From Candidatus Methanoperedens sp. BLZ2 (GTDB lineage Archaea; Halobacteriota; Methanosarcinia; Methanosarcinales; Methanoperedenaceae): a stretch of 64,000 bases of DNA. This document shows, in pieces, positions 52,766 through 62,713 of this stretch. The DNA is taken from assembly GCF_002487355.1 (NCBI RefSeq), contig NZ_NTMG01000062.1:1-64000 (forward strand). The letters are read 5' to 3'. Under the pieces are notes generated by a model that worked only from the letters and a program-made list of their open reading frames with translations, was not told where the DNA came from and did not search any database. Position 1 is the stretch's first letter. Every line of letters begins with the position of its first letter. Position numbers and translations under genes: made by a program.

Positions 52766-53452
52766 ATGGAAACAATCGAATTAATCGGAACCGGGCTTGA
52801 TAATTCTTTTATTGTTATTTCAGATGGTTCTAAAAGATTAATTACAAAAAATCTTGTTCCCGGAATAAGAGTTTATGATGAAAAACTCATCGATATTGAA
52901 AATGAAGAATATCGCATCTGGGACCCGTTTCGAAGCAAGCTTGCAGCCCTGGTATTAAAAGGTTCACCGATATCGTTAAGGAAAAATAACAGTGTTCTTT
53001 ACCTTGGAGCGGCAAATGGAACGACTGTGAGCCATGTTTCAGATATCGTTTCCGGTGGCATTGTTTTTGCCGTAGAATTCTCGCCACGGGCAATGAAAGA
53101 TCTCATTAATATCAGTGCTTCAAGGATGAACCTTGCACCCATACTGGCAGATGCAAAAAATCCGAAATCATATCAAAATATGGTTCCTGAAGTGGATATT
53201 ATTTATCAGGATGTGGCTCAGAAAGATCAGGCCATGATCGCTATCAGGAATGCCCGGATGTATCTCAAAAAAGATGGTATCCTTGTTTTAATGATAAAGG
53301 CAAGAAGCATTGATTCAACAAGAGATCCAGGGGATGTGGCCGATCTGGAAGTGAAAAAACTGGAAGGAAAGTTTAAAGTAAAAGAATTGATGAATCTTGA
53401 ACCGTATCATTCAGATCATTTTGCGGTAGTGGCGCAAAAAATGAAAGTTTAA
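52766..53452 (+). CDS. flpA: Fibrillarin-like rRNA/tRNA 2'-O-methyltransferase
   Basis: FlpA is the methyltransferase of box C/D RNPs. The 228-residue protein has RIWDPFRSKLAALVLKG, the SAM site LYLGAANGTTVSHVSDIV, VFAVEFSPRAMKDL and the C-terminal region EPYHSDHFAVV. It works with NOP5 (22025) and L7Ae. It precedes serS by 75 bases. Its separation from nop5 is unusual for archaea. Confidence 0.96.
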   Translation: METIELIGTGLDNSFIVISDGSKRLITKNLVPGIRVYDEKLIDIENEEYRIWDPFRSKLAALVLKGSPISLRKNNSVLYLGAANGTTVSHVSDIVSGGIVFAVEFSPRAMKDLINISASRMNLAPILADAKNPKSYQNMVPEVDIIYQDVAQKDQAMIAIRNARMYLKKDGILVLMIKARSIDSTRDPGDVADLEVKKLEGKFKVKELMNLEPYHSDHFAVVAQKMKV

Positions 53453-53527
53453 ATAACATCTAAATCGTATAAGAACCGATAAATCGTAATCAATATCTTC
53501 ATATCAATAATTTATGGGACTGAAACT

Positions 53528-55036
53528 ATGGAACCTTACTTTCACTTAAAAGGAAGCTATAAAACAAGTGCGGATGTGACAGCTGCCAGGGCAGAAGTTG
53601 AAAAATTCATTGAAGAGTCAAAAGCGACCATCCTCCAGAAGGGCGTTCCGGCCGGAAGGGGTGCTAAGATCATAAACTGGGAAATCCGTGATAACAGTAT
53701 ATTCTTTGATATCGAATCAGACAGGTACCTGCGCGCACATGACGCATTCATAAGGCTCAGGAAGCCTCTTGCTGGCGTTATTGGCAAGGCATATAAGATT
53801 GGCGTTAGAGGTGTTGATGTTGAAGAGTTCATTGTAAAAATGCCATCAAAGGAACCGCTGCACCAGCAAAAGATACCTTTTGTAAAATCAATTGAGTTTG
53901 AGGACGGGATGATCACTCTTTCACTTGAGGTAGGTGAAACGCAGCTTGAGAATAAGATCCCGGACAGGATAATTTCACTCATTGAAGATAAGATCGCAGC
54001 GCAAAGCTTTGGTGGAAAAACGGAGCACTGGAGCCTTCTCTGGGAAGGTCCGAAAAAGGAAATGACATTCAACGGTGATCCCACGGTTGAAGCGGAAAAG
54101 CGCGGCTGGATAAAGCGTGCCGCAGGCCGCGGGCAGTGGATACATGGCCCCCAGATGACACGGATTTTCAGGACTTTTGAACAAATTGTGCTTGAAGAAG
54201 TCATAAAACCCCTTGGCTATGTTGAAATGATCTTCCCCAAGCTTGTTCCATGGGACGTTTGGAAACATTCGGGGCATGCAAAGGGCGTATATCCGGAAAT
54301 CTACTATGTTTGCCCTCCCAAAACAAGAGACCCTGCATTCTGGGAAGAAGTTATAGATAATTACAAAGTCACATTAGAAGTCCCCATTGATATGATCGCA
54401 GAGAAGATCGATAAACCCCTGGGCGGATTGTGTTATGCACAGTGCCCATCGTTCTGGCCTTTCATGCAGGGAAAAACGGTTTCGGATGAATCATTCCCTG
54501 TAAAGGTGTTTGACCGCTCAGGCACATCACACAGGTACGAGAGCGGCGGCATACACGGCATGGAAAGAGTGGATGAATTCCACAGGATCGAACTCCTGTT
54601 CATTGGCACTCCAGAACAGGTGCTTGAACATTCAAAGCAGATGCAGGAGTGCTATAAACATGTTTTTAATGATATCCTTGACCTTGAATGGAGAATGGCA
54701 TGGGTAACACCATGGTTCATGGCACAGGAAGGACTCACAGGTCTTGCCGGACAAACAGGTGTAGGGACCATTGACTTTGAGGCGCCGCTTCCTTACCGGG
54801 GAAAGGATGGTGAATGGCTTGAGTTCCAGAACCTTAGCGTCAACGGAGATAAGTATACCAAAGGATTCAATGTAAAGCTGCAATCGGGAAAAGACGTATG
54901 GAGCGGCTGTTCAGGAATCGGGCTTGAGAGATGGGCAAGCACGTTCTTTGCCCAGAAAGGGTATGATGAAAAGAATTGGCCTGAGGTTTTCAGGGAAAAG
55001 GTAGGAGAGATGCCGAAGGGCATCAAGTTCATGTAA
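53528..55036 (+). CDS. serS: Seryl-tRNA synthetase, methanogen (type II) form
   Basis: The 502-residue enzyme is the rare zinc-dependent SerRS found in some methanogens, not the common form. The N-terminal domain (about 1-165) is unlike the usual coiled coil. In the core, [12 protein letters not shown]-like and [12 protein letters not shown] regions hold the zinc site cysteine (LCYAQC). Motif 2 lies near [19 protein letters not shown], and motif 3 near [11 protein letters not shown]. This form is a marker of a methanogen-related lineage. Confidence 0.95.
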   Translation: MEPYFHLKGSYKTSADVTAARAEVEKFIEESKATILQKGVPAGRGAKIINWEIRDNSIFFDIESDRYLRAHDAFIRLRKPLAGVIGKAYKIGVRGVDVEEFIVKMPSKEPLHQQKIPFVKSIEFEDGMITLSLEVGETQLENKIPDRIISLIEDKIAAQSFGGKTEHWSLLWEGPKKEMTFNGDPTVEAEKRGWIKRAAGRGQWIHGPQMTRIFRTFEQIVLEEVIKPLGYVEMIFPKLVPWDVWKHSGHAKGVYPEIYYVCPPKTRDPAFWEEVIDNYKVTLEVPIDMIAEKIDKPLGGLCYAQCPSFWPFMQGKTVSDESFPVKVFDRSGTSHRYESGGIHGMERVDEFHRIELLFIGTPEQVLEHSKQMQECYKHVFNDILDLEWRMAWVTPWFMAQEGLTGLAGQTGVGTIDFEAPLPYRGKDGEWLEFQNLSVNGDKYTKGFNVKLQSGKDVWSGCSGIGLERWASTFFAQKGYDEKNWPEVFREKVGEMPKGIKFM

Positions 55037-55322
55037 ATGGTTAAAAATGCAAAAATAGAATCTGCGGGGATGAGTGTTTATCGCAGCAAAGAACTGACCT
55101 ATATTTTGCTGGTCATTCGATAAGTTTTAATCGGAACTTTGCTTAGTTTCGTAATTGCGATATTGGTTGGCTTGATTGCGAGCTTGTTTTTATAGACTTT
55201 TTATTTTCAATAAAATCGAATACCTCAGATAATGTTTCTCCTTTCATGTCCTGGAAGGCTCTGGATCAAGGGATAGACAGAACAAGATTGAAAACAAGCA
55301 TGTCTACGCTTATCGGAAAGGT

Positions 55323-55952
55323 CTACCTTTTAACCCCTACACGACCACCGTTCGCTAATATATCTATGCCGATCTTCTTTAAGTATTCCTGCGAATACCC
55401 TTTTCCGTGAAGAAGGACTTCTATAATGTCAGGAACTTCATCTATGTCTGTACTGAGATTAAAAGAGTCAAAGACCTCTGTATGAAGGTCTGAAGCGATT
55501 TTAAGATGTTTAAGATAACTTGCACCATAATAATCCACATGGAAACTTGCCGGGTCGCGGATAAATATTGCATTCGTGCCTCCCATCCTGCCGGGTGCGA
55601 TCACGATATCTGCATTGGTTGAAACAATGTCCAATATGTTCTTTGTTGAGACAAGCGGGATATCCGCCATAATTATAAGGACTGGCTCATTTATTTTATG
55701 TGAGGACATCTTGCCAAGATATTCATTCAGGGCTTCATTTAAACCCAGCTCGGTCAGAACGATATTTACACCTTCGATTTCGATCATTGATGTGGATAAA
55801 ATATCGATCACGTCAAAACATCCTGAACTCACAAGTGTTCCAGACACGTCATTCAGCATAGCCATCGCAAGCTCCTCGCGCTCTTTTTCAGATAGCAATG
55901 AGCTTAATCTTGACTTTGCATTACTTTTCCTGAATGGAATAACGGCTCGCAT
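55323..55952 (-). CDS. cofC: 2-phospho-L-lactate guanylyltransferase
   Basis: CofC activates 2-phospholactate (or phosphoenolpyruvate) with GTP for coenzyme F420 synthesis. The 209-residue protein starts MRAVIPFRKSNAKSRLSSLL, the family nucleotide-binding start. It then has IIMADIPLVS and VIAPGRMGGTNAIF. It stands alone. F420 is a central electron carrier in methanogens and their methane-oxidising relatives. Confidence 0.94.
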   Translation of the reverse strand: MRAVIPFRKSNAKSRLSSLLSEKEREELAMAMLNDVSGTLVSSGCFDVIDILSTSMIEIEGVNIVLTELGLNEALNEYLGKMSSHKINEPVLIIMADIPLVSTKNILDIVSTNADIVIAPGRMGGTNAIFIRDPASFHVDYYGASYLKHLKIASDLHTEVFDSFNLSTDIDEVPDIIEVLLHGKGYSQEYLKKIGIDILANGGRVGVKR

Positions 55953-56101
55953 ATTCCCTCAAAAGACAAGGTATACCAATAAAAAGCTTTGGAATATTTT
56001 GCTCTGTTGAATAAAACTTCATTTTCAATTGGATAAATGTCTTATGATAATAACGATTATAATTATATAATCAATTAGATATATTTAAATAGATAAAGGT
56101 G

Positions 56102-56524
56102 ATGTTTAGAATTGGTGTGTATGAGATGACCTACGCAAAAGATCATGTGAATAATCTGGAAAATCAGGAGGTAAAAAGTGAGGTAAAATATAATTTTCTT
56201 TATAGATTTAAATCTTTGATCGGTGGTAATTCCGGATACATACGATTTATAATATTATTTGGAATATTATTCACAATACTGCAAATATCTGACCTGACGA
56301 TCACGTATTTTGCACTTCAAAACCCGCAAAACAAAGAACTAAATCCCCTGTATAACCAGGAATGGTTCGTCCCGTTCAAATTGACAATAGTCTTTCTCAT
56401 AATGTCAGTAATGCATCGGATTCCCGTTCAAAACAGAAGGATGGCAAAAGGCGCAATGTTAGGAATGATATACATGTATTTGTTTATTAATTTTAACAAT
56501 CTTTACTTCTTGTTTAATTCTTAA
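56102..56524 (+). CDS. DUF5658 family membrane protein
   Basis: The 140-residue protein has three hydrophobic helices, with the block QISDLTITYFALQ and ELNPLYNQEWFVPFKLT between the first two. This matches DUF5658, of unknown function. Starts at ATG 56102 and ATG 56126 are possible. An AT-rich dyad, GATTATAATTATATAATC at about 56048-56065, lies upstream. Confidence 0.75.
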   Translation: MFRIGVYEMTYAKDHVNNLENQEVKSEVKYNFLYRFKSLIGGNSGYIRFIILFGILFTILQISDLTITYFALQNPQNKELNPLYNQEWFVPFKLTIVFLIMSVMHRIPVQNRRMAKGAMLGMIYMYLFINFNNLYFLFNS

Positions 56525-56541
56525 GAAAAAGGAAAAATTAG

Positions 56542-57012
56542 TTATAAATATGTCCATCTGCTAAAAGTCGCTGCCTGCCCCGCATATTTGTTATTCTCAT
56601 CAATGATATTCCAGACCGTGCCCCTCTCTATCAAGAATCTCCGACTTTTTCCAGATATGCGTACTCCGCGGTATGTGTCGATATAACCATTGCGTCTGAC
56701 CTCTTCAAGGAATCTTTCACGATCTTCCCGATTAACAGGCTCCGCAGTAAGGCGAGATGGCATTTTAATGAATTCTTCCCACGTCATCTCCCACAGGTCA
56801 AGTGCTGCCTGATTACCGTAGTTCAAAACAGGATCTTCCTGTGTCCCATGCGAGAGAACTACGAACGGCTGATAAAATAGTGCCCTGGCACGTTCTTGCA
56901 GTCCACAAGGAGGAATAAGCTCTCGTCCTGTCCAGCGCAAATAGCTTTGCAGCAGTTGGTCAACTTGTTTGATCAATAGAGTGTCATCAAATGGATGAGA
57001 CATGAATATCAA
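56542..57012 (-). CDS. MEKHLA-domain protein
   Basis: The 156-residue protein matches the MEKHLA family, PAS-related domains also found in plants: VLSHGTQEDPVLNYGNQAAL, LWEMTWEEFIKMPSRLTAEP, GVRISGKSRRFLIERGTVW and GQAATF. It probably binds a small ligand. It overlaps the Pcc1 gene by four bases, at the 3' end of the S15 operon. Confidence 0.9.
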   Translation of the reverse strand: MIFMSHPFDDTLLIKQVDQLLQSYLRWTGRELIPPCGLQERARALFYQPFVVLSHGTQEDPVLNYGNQAALDLWEMTWEEFIKMPSRLTAEPVNREDRERFLEEVRRNGYIDTYRGVRISGKSRRFLIERGTVWNIIDENNKYAGQAATFSRWTYL

Positions 57013-57287
57013 TTTGTCTTTTTAGTACATGACCCGGGGATCATATTATTTAAATTTATCATTTCATACGCAATTTTTGCATTCATCAAGTAATCATCAA
57101 CCGAAGCAAGGATCGTACCTACCTTTTCTCCTTCGAATAAAACCATCGCAGAACCATCTTCAATAATTGTCTTTATTCCAGGAACATTATCCGGCGCCAG
57201 GGACCGGGCAATAATATTAACCGCAATAATATTAACCAGTTCTCCTGCTCTTTCGCTTTTGAATGTTAATTTTCCTTCTATCTTCAT
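57009..57287 (-). CDS. pcc1: KEOPS complex subunit Pcc1
   Basis: The 92-residue protein has LTFKSERAGELVNIIA and RSLAPDNVPGIKTIIEDG, the Pcc1 pattern. It acts in t6A modification of tRNA with Kae1, Bud32 and Cgi121. It overlaps the neighbours on both sides by four bases. The S15-RecJ-Pcc1 order is common in archaea. Confidence 0.9.
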   Translation of the reverse strand: MKIEGKLTFKSERAGELVNIIAVNIIARSLAPDNVPGIKTIIEDGSAMVLFEGEKVGTILASVDDYLMNAKIAYEMINLNNMIPGSCTKKTN

Positions 57288-58603
57288 GCTTTTGGTTTTA
57301 ACTGTTTTTCAATAATTGAATCGATCAGATCTATGAACTTCATTGCCGTTCCAGTGGGTATCGTGGCACCGGATGCGACATCATGTCCCCCTCCCATGCC
57401 TCCGACAGCTGCTGATGCTTCCCTCATAGCCGCTGCAAGATCAAGTCCTTTGCCCACCAATTTCCTTGTCCCGCGGCCTGAAACACGGATCTTTCCCTCA
57501 ATTTCGTTAAATGTGAGGAAAGGCTTATCCGGATATAAGTATCGCGTCATTGTTCCTGCAATTATTCCAGTGCCGCTTGAATCCTCCAGAAGCACATACC
57601 TGAAACTCCGGGCTGACTTGATCCGGGCTTGTGCTTTTTTAATTACGCTGATCAAAGCGCGCTGGTTCTCTCGTGTTATGACCTTTGCCTCATCAATGAC
57701 CGATTCATCCCGCATACACAGCGAAAGTGCAATTCCTGCCTTTTCATCTTTACCGCAGGCGTTCAGGATATTTACAAAATCATAAATATTTTGTACAACT
57801 TCCCTGTTCAGGTTATAGTTGTCACCTATAAGAGAATCAACAGCCGGAAGGCTTCCCTGCTTTACAAGTTTCAATATGATTACAGAAGAAAGTTTCATCA
57901 ATTGTTCTTCTGAAAGATTTCGCAATTCACCTTTTATTCCAAGACTATCCAGAAAGACCTTGATCTTATCCTTATCACCGGTTATATCAAGATAAGGGTC
58001 TACACTATTTTCAAAAATTTCTGCGAGTGACCCATCCCCCATTCGAAGCCCTCTACTGGAAGTTACTGTCTTCCTGGCAATGGCTTCATCGAGGATAAAT
58101 TTATTAGCGCCTTTCATTGGCTGTTTATCCCCTGTCGCCCCTGCAATAGCAAGTCCTGCAAGGTCGGTATTATCACCCATCTGGCGGGCCACCATATAAG
58201 CGCCGCATGAAGCACATAATTCAGTTGAGCCGTCAATACCCACAAGATGCGGATTGAACTGGATATGTTCCAGTTTCCCTGTTGGTTTATGATGGTCAAT
58301 TATAATGGCTTCTTTTATCCTGGAAGTCAGTTCGACCTGGCCGCTTCCCATGTCGCAAAGAATAACGGGTCCATTGGATGTTTTTTCAATTAAGTCTAAA
58401 GTTGATTGGTCAAACTGGCTGACTATCGCAGCATGAAAAAGTATGCCCTTCCTATGAAGGGCATTACACATGATACCGGCAGCAGATAATCCATCAGCAT
58501 CGTTATGCGAGATAAGCCGAACTATATCATGTTCCAATATGGCTTCTGCTACCTGCCTGCTTAAAGCCTCAATTTCAACGAGGCTTTCCTGTCCATCAGT
58601 CAT
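57284..58603 (-). CDS. RecJ-like DHH single-strand exonuclease
   Basis: The 439-residue protein has DHH-family motifs: VRLISHNDADGLSAAGI, CDMGSGQV, IIIDHHKPTG and, near the end, GMGGGHDVASGA. Archaeal RecJ-like proteins (GAN and relatives) are nucleases that may work with GINS. The GINS gene is 23 kb away. It follows rps15 by six bases and overlaps pcc1 by four. Confidence 0.93.
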   Translation of the reverse strand: MTDGQESLVEIEALSRQVAEAILEHDIVRLISHNDADGLSAAGIMCNALHRKGILFHAAIVSQFDQSTLDLIEKTSNGPVILCDMGSGQVELTSRIKEAIIIDHHKPTGKLEHIQFNPHLVGIDGSTELCASCGAYMVARQMGDNTDLAGLAIAGATGDKQPMKGANKFILDEAIARKTVTSSRGLRMGDGSLAEIFENSVDPYLDITGDKDKIKVFLDSLGIKGELRNLSEEQLMKLSSVIILKLVKQGSLPAVDSLIGDNYNLNREVVQNIYDFVNILNACGKDEKAGIALSLCMRDESVIDEAKVITRENQRALISVIKKAQARIKSARSFRYVLLEDSSGTGIIAGTMTRYLYPDKPFLTFNEIEGKIRVSGRGTRKLVGKGLDLAAAMREASAAVGGMGGGHDVASGATIPTGTAMKFIDLIDSIIEKQLKPKA

Positions 58604-58609
58604 CGGGAC

Positions 58610-59065
58610 TTATGAAATGAGCATTTCTGCTCTCTGAATAGAGAATTTCCAGTCTGCTGGAAGTACACCTTCACGGCGATAATATTTTTCAAGTCTCCTT
58701 ATTTTTGATATCTTATTATTAAGCGCGCGCTTATTATGCATATCTTTAGGATTCTTTAAAATGTGTTTATTGAGATCAAGTACATCGATTATAATATTAT
58801 GAATGTCCTCCGGGACTTTTGAAGAAACATTCTTTTCCTTCATTATGGTCCCTATCTTCTTACCGGTCACAAGTGTGACATCAGGGACGCCATAACGGTC
58901 TCTTAAGATCATGCCGATCTTGCTTGAGGATGTTCCGCTCGTTGCAAGCTGCTGTATAGTACTCTCGATCTCATCCTTGTTCGTGTTCGACCACTTTGGG
59001 GGCTCCGTCCTGATTGGTTTTGTGGACCCTGCCTGACCTTTTTTGCGTGTATGCATTCTTGCCAT
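58610..59065 (-). CDS. rps15: 30S ribosomal protein S15
   Basis: The 151-residue protein has an archaeal/eukaryotic S15 (S13e) N-terminus (RMHTRKKGQAGSTKP, then EPPKWSNTNKDEIES) and a C-terminal LEKYYRREGVLPADWKF. It is the first gene of the S15-RecJ-Pcc1-MEKHLA unit. Confidence 0.97.
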   Translation of the reverse strand: MARMHTRKKGQAGSTKPIRTEPPKWSNTNKDEIESTIQQLATSGTSSSKIGMILRDRYGVPDVTLVTGKKIGTIMKEKNVSSKVPEDIHNIIIDVLDLNKHILKNPKDMHNKRALNNKISKIRRLEKYYRREGVLPADWKFSIQRAEMLIS

Positions 59066-59209
59066 TTAATTTTCTCCAATAATTATTATTTTCAATTGAT
59101 TTTCAAATTCTTATAAGCGAAGGCAACCCATTATGGTGGTAGGATATTAAATACCTTTCCAAAAACACAAAATAATTTTTTGCCTGTGAAGCTGTAGTTT
59201 TTCAAAGCA

Positions 59210-59983
59210 TTATACGGCATCTTTTTCTATTATGACAAGGTGATAATAACCCAGGCTATTGAATGGGTAATACCATCGGGCTGCATCCTCAAAACGAATG
59301 AATATTTTTTCATGCAATAATAATTTTTTTGAATAAAACGGGTACACAAACAATAACAAACTTCCAATTCTTACTTTGAATCCGACACCCTTAAGTCTTT
59401 TTATCAGGTCCCCTCTTGAAAAATAATACGTCCACAATCCATTCACTACATACTCTTTACTTCTCAGGGAAGATATTATCCAGCTTACTTTACATCTTAT
59501 AAAAGCATTGACCCACCAGGTCAGGTTCCACCTGTTAACAATTGTAAAGATGGCCTGTCCGCCGGTTTTTAAAACCCTGGATGTCTCCTGGAAGGCATTA
59601 TCGACTTTCTGGATATGATTAAATATTCCAAAGATGGAAATTATGCCTTCAAAACTTTTATCGCGAAATGGAAGAAATTCAGCTGATGCAATAACAAAAG
59701 ACAAATTGTCTTTGAATCTGGCATCTTTTATCCTCTCTTTTGCTATTTTTATCATCTCTTTAGATATATCTAAACCCAGTACGCGATATCCTTTTTCAGC
59801 CAGGAACAAAGATTGCTCTCCGGTTCCGCAACCAATATCAAGTATTGATCCCATCTTCAGGCTACTCAGGAGAACTATTTTCTCTACTGACCTCATATAA
59901 TTGATGCGGGGATTGTCAAATCTATGATCATAGTCCCTGGAGAGACTTTCATAATGTTTCAATATACTAATTCTTATTGACAT
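59210..59983 (-). CDS. Class I SAM-dependent methyltransferase
   Basis: The 257-residue protein has motif I GSILDIGCGTGEQSLFLAE, VLGLDISKEMIKIAKER and EGIISIFGIFNHIQ. This is a generic small-molecule methyltransferase fold; the substrate is unknown. It overlaps the beta-RFAP synthase gene by 10 bases, so a role near methanopterin synthesis is possible. Confidence 0.85.
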   Translation of the reverse strand: MSIRISILKHYESLSRDYDHRFDNPRINYMRSVEKIVLLSSLKMGSILDIGCGTGEQSLFLAEKGYRVLGLDISKEMIKIAKERIKDARFKDNLSFVIASAEFLPFRDKSFEGIISIFGIFNHIQKVDNAFQETSRVLKTGGQAIFTIVNRWNLTWWVNAFIRCKVSWIISSLRSKEYVVNGLWTYYFSRGDLIKRLKGVGFKVRIGSLLLFVYPFYSKKLLLHEKIFIRFEDAARWYYPFNSLGYYHLVIIEKDAV

Positions 59984-60918
59984 CTATCAATAATCGCTCC
60001 CATGTTCCTCGCTCTGGTACTAAATACCAGCCCTTTGCCACCAAGGAGTTCACTTGCGATTTTCTTGAGGTTTTCCATATCCTCCCCGAAAGCATACACG
60101 GTTGGCCCGAATGAACTCATCCCTGCGCCATTGGCGCCGCCATCTCTTAAAGCCTGTATCAAATCAAATGAAGCTGGCTGCAATTCAACTTCCCGTTTCT
60201 TAAAACCCAGTTCCTGGACTGCATAAATACTTTTCCCGAATGTAACGATGTCATTCTCAAAAAGTGCAGGAAGAAGCTGCATCAGGATCACATGGGATAG
60301 TGCCTCAACTTCTTTGAGTGGAACCGGACATTCTTTCCGGAATATATCCACTTCACTTTGCTGTGACGCACCTTTCTGTTCTGGCACAATTACAACAATA
60401 TCCCAATCAGGGAACTCTTTTCTTAATAAAACTGGCGCTGGCGGAAGCTTGCTTGCAGCTGAGGGAAGAAATGCCCTCTTCTGGCTGAATTTGTGACCCC
60501 CGTCAAGTATGAATCCGCCATTTTCAAATGCAGCGACTCCAATTCCGCTTGTGCCTCCCCTTCCCACTTTTACTGCGATCTCATGAACAGACAGGCCAAG
60601 GCCATATAATTCACTTACAGCCATGCCAGCCGCAAGAGCTGCCTGGGTGCCTGAACCAAGACCGATATGTGATGGGTAATCTTCTTCGATTGAGATCTGT
60701 ATTCCCTCGCCATCAGGAAGCAGAGCTTTTGCGCTATTCCTTATGCGTTCAATATGCTCGCTCTTACCTGTTATTTCAATAATATCCGATTTTCGGGCTT
60801 TAACTTTTATTACGGGATTATCAAGAGTCAGGCCAATGCTTCCATCAACGCGCCCAATGCTTGCATTCATATCGATCAGTGTCAGATGCAGACGGGAGGG
60901 AGTTATTATTTCGAGCAT
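59974..60918 (-). CDS. Beta-ribofuranosylaminobenzene 5'-phosphate synthase
   Basis: This GHMP-kinase-fold enzyme makes the first committed intermediate of (tetrahydro)methanopterin from PRPP and 4-hydroxybenzoate or pABA. The 314-residue protein has SRLHLTLIDMNASIGRVDGS, HIGLGSGTQAALAAGMA and RGGTSGIGVAAFENGGFIL, then GANGAGMSSFGP. It supports C1 metabolism by methanopterin in this organism. The methyltransferase gene follows with an overlap. Confidence 0.93.
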   Translation of the reverse strand: MLEIITPSRLHLTLIDMNASIGRVDGSIGLTLDNPVIKVKARKSDIIEITGKSEHIERIRNSAKALLPDGEGIQISIEEDYPSHIGLGSGTQAALAAGMAVSELYGLGLSVHEIAVKVGRGGTSGIGVAAFENGGFILDGGHKFSQKRAFLPSAASKLPPAPVLLRKEFPDWDIVVIVPEQKGASQQSEVDIFRKECPVPLKEVEALSHVILMQLLPALFENDIVTFGKSIYAVQELGFKKREVELQPASFDLIQALRDGGANGAGMSSFGPTVYAFGEDMENLKKIASELLGGKGLVFSTRARNMGAIIDRCQ

Positions 60919-61046
60919 ATTTTTCGGGTTAGACGTATCTATTTCAATACGATATAAACTTGTTTAAAAGAGCTTTTTTCTCAAAAGCAAAAAGTACGAA
61001 AGCAAAAAAATCTACGGAAAAATCAAAGAATCTCTTTTTGTGCTGC

Positions 61047-61130
61047 TCATAAAGGAACAAGCAGCATCGCTGGTAAGATAGATATTAACATACAGAATAA
61101 TATCCTGTTCCATAATTTCTCATGTATCAT
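61047..61130 (-). CDS. Small hydrophobic peptide, 27 aa
   Basis: A GGAGG six bases before an ATG leads a 27-codon frame (LWNRILFCMLISILPAML) with one membrane helix. It lies alone in a 370-base gap between the beta-RFAP synthase and ftsZ-like genes. The ribosome binding site is the only support; the rest of the gap shows nothing I can name. Confidence 0.3.
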   Translation of the reverse strand: MIHEKLWNRILFCMLISILPAMLLVPL

Positions 61131-61290
61131 TTTCTTCCTCCATATTCTGGTTCACTCAATAAATCGTCAATGATCGTCTTGAATGATTATTTTCATATTG
61201 GATTACTGTCTACTTATAATTATTGCAGTTTAAAGATTTAAAAAATGATTGTAATAATTATGATTATAACAAAAAAACAACCCTTTACAC

Positions 61291-62256
61291 TTACTCAAAA
61301 GGGTTGCCAACACTTGCGAACAATGCCATAATGCGGATTCGCCCTGTCATGGTCTCATCCACATTTGCACCCCAGATTATCCTTTTTGTACCTGGAACCT
61401 GTTGCGCCATCAATTCATCCACATGCGCCACTTCTTCAAGGGTCAGGTCCTGCCCGCCACTGATATGGATCAGCAGACCATGTGCAGACCCAAGATCAGG
61501 AATATCAAGAAGAGGAGCAGATACTGCCTTTAATACTGCTTTTTTCACGCGGTCCGGACCTTCTGATTCCCCTATCCCGAATGAGGAAATACCTTTATTT
61601 TCAAGCACAGCTTTTAAGTCTGCAAAATCAAGGTTCATAAGGCTCGGGAGGGTGATGGTTTCCGTAATACTTTTAATGAATGCTCCGATTAATGAATTCG
61701 CTACAGCAAAAGCCGTCTTAAGAGGCAGGTTTCCTGCGACCTGCCTGAGTTTTGTGTTATCTATCAAAACGACGGAATCACATGTTTGCGAAAGAGCACG
61801 TATTGCTTTTTTGGCATTTTCACGCCTCAAGGATTCGATTTCAAAAGGCATTGTCAAGCAGGCTATTGTGAGTGCGCCCATTGAGCGTGAAATTTCTGCA
61901 ACAACAGGGGCTGAGCCTGTTCCAGTCCCTCCCCCAAGACCTGCGACGATAAATACAATATTTGCTCCTTCAAGTTCTTTTTGGATATCCTCCTTACTTT
62001 CCCATGCGCATTCTGCGCCAACTTCCGGGAATCCACCGCATCCTTTGCCTTTACCTCTATCTTTTCCAAGCAGCAATAATTTATCCGCCCGCTGGAGGAT
62101 AAGATGGCTGATATCTGAATTTGCCGCAATGATCTTTGCGCCAGCAATGTTTTTTTCAGAAAGGAAGGTTATTATGTTGCTTCCGGCACCCCCAAGTCCG
62201 ATTACAGTCACAGATGGTCGTGATGCTTCGATTATTTCCGTAAATTCTCCGTTCAT
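61291..62256 (-). CDS. FtsZ-family tubulin-like GTPase
   Basis: The 321-residue protein has the FtsZ start VTVIGLGGAGSNIITFL, AANSDISHL and the tubulin signature AGLGGGTGTGSAPVVAEI. The rest of the GTPase and a C-terminal domain follow. It lacks the usual C-terminal linker and tail that bind partner proteins. It may be a short FtsZ or a divergent paralogue. It probably acts in cell division or shape. Confidence 0.9.
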   Translation of the reverse strand: MNGEFTEIIEASRPSVTVIGLGGAGSNIITFLSEKNIAGAKIIAANSDISHLILQRADKLLLLGKDRGKGKGCGGFPEVGAECAWESKEDIQKELEGANIVFIVAGLGGGTGTGSAPVVAEISRSMGALTIACLTMPFEIESLRRENAKKAIRALSQTCDSVVLIDNTKLRQVAGNLPLKTAFAVANSLIGAFIKSITETITLPSLMNLDFADLKAVLENKGISSFGIGESEGPDRVKKAVLKAVSAPLLDIPDLGSAHGLLIHISGGQDLTLEEVAHVDELMAQQVPGTKRIIWGANVDETMTGRIRIMALFASVGNPFE

Positions 62257-62358
62257 TATAGACGTTTAATATGGTCTATTTGATATAAATATATTTTCAA
62301 TATAATGATTGAACTTGATTGCAATCATATTAAATATGTTCAAGAAAGATACAATATT

Positions 62359-62706
62359 ATGAAACGATTAATGGTCCTGTTTTTAATATCAATTTATTTC
62401 ACGGGTTGCGTGGAACAAAGTCAAAATGAGCCGATTTATAATAATTCTGTCACCCCTGAATATTCTCCGGTGGTGGATCTGGCCAAAAAAGATCTTTCTG
62501 AACGATTAAAAATTCCCATTGAAAATATTCAGCTGGTTAAACAAGAAGCGGTTGAGTGGCCGGACACCAGCCTTGGCTATCCTGAAAAAGGCATGGTGTA
62601 TGCACAGGTAATTACACCCGGGTTCAAGATCATCTTAAAAGCTGGAGATAAATCATACGAATACCATAGCGATTATAAAAGAATAGCAGGACCCGGAGAA
62701 ATATAA
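62359..62706 (+). CDS. Small lipoprotein
   Basis: The 115-residue protein has a lipobox (FLISIYFTGC, Cys near residue 18). The mature domain includes WPDTSLGYPEKGMVYAQVI and PGFKIILKAG with YEYHSDYKRI. That pattern is common in small bacterial and archaeal lipoproteins of unknown function. ATG 62359 is preferred because it starts the signal peptide; an upstream ATG at 62305 would add 18 residues. Confidence 0.7.
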   Translation: MKRLMVLFLISIYFTGCVEQSQNEPIYNNSVTPEYSPVVDLAKKDLSERLKIPIENIQLVKQEAVEWPDTSLGYPEKGMVYAQVITPGFKIILKAGDKSYEYHSDYKRIAGPGEI

Positions 62707-62713
62707 TATCTTA

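Noticed and set aside
61223-62269. 348-residue plus-strand open frame
   Set aside because: It is antisense to the FtsZ-family gene, whose motifs are unmistakable. The translated frame is rich in Ser and Pro, as is usual for shadows.
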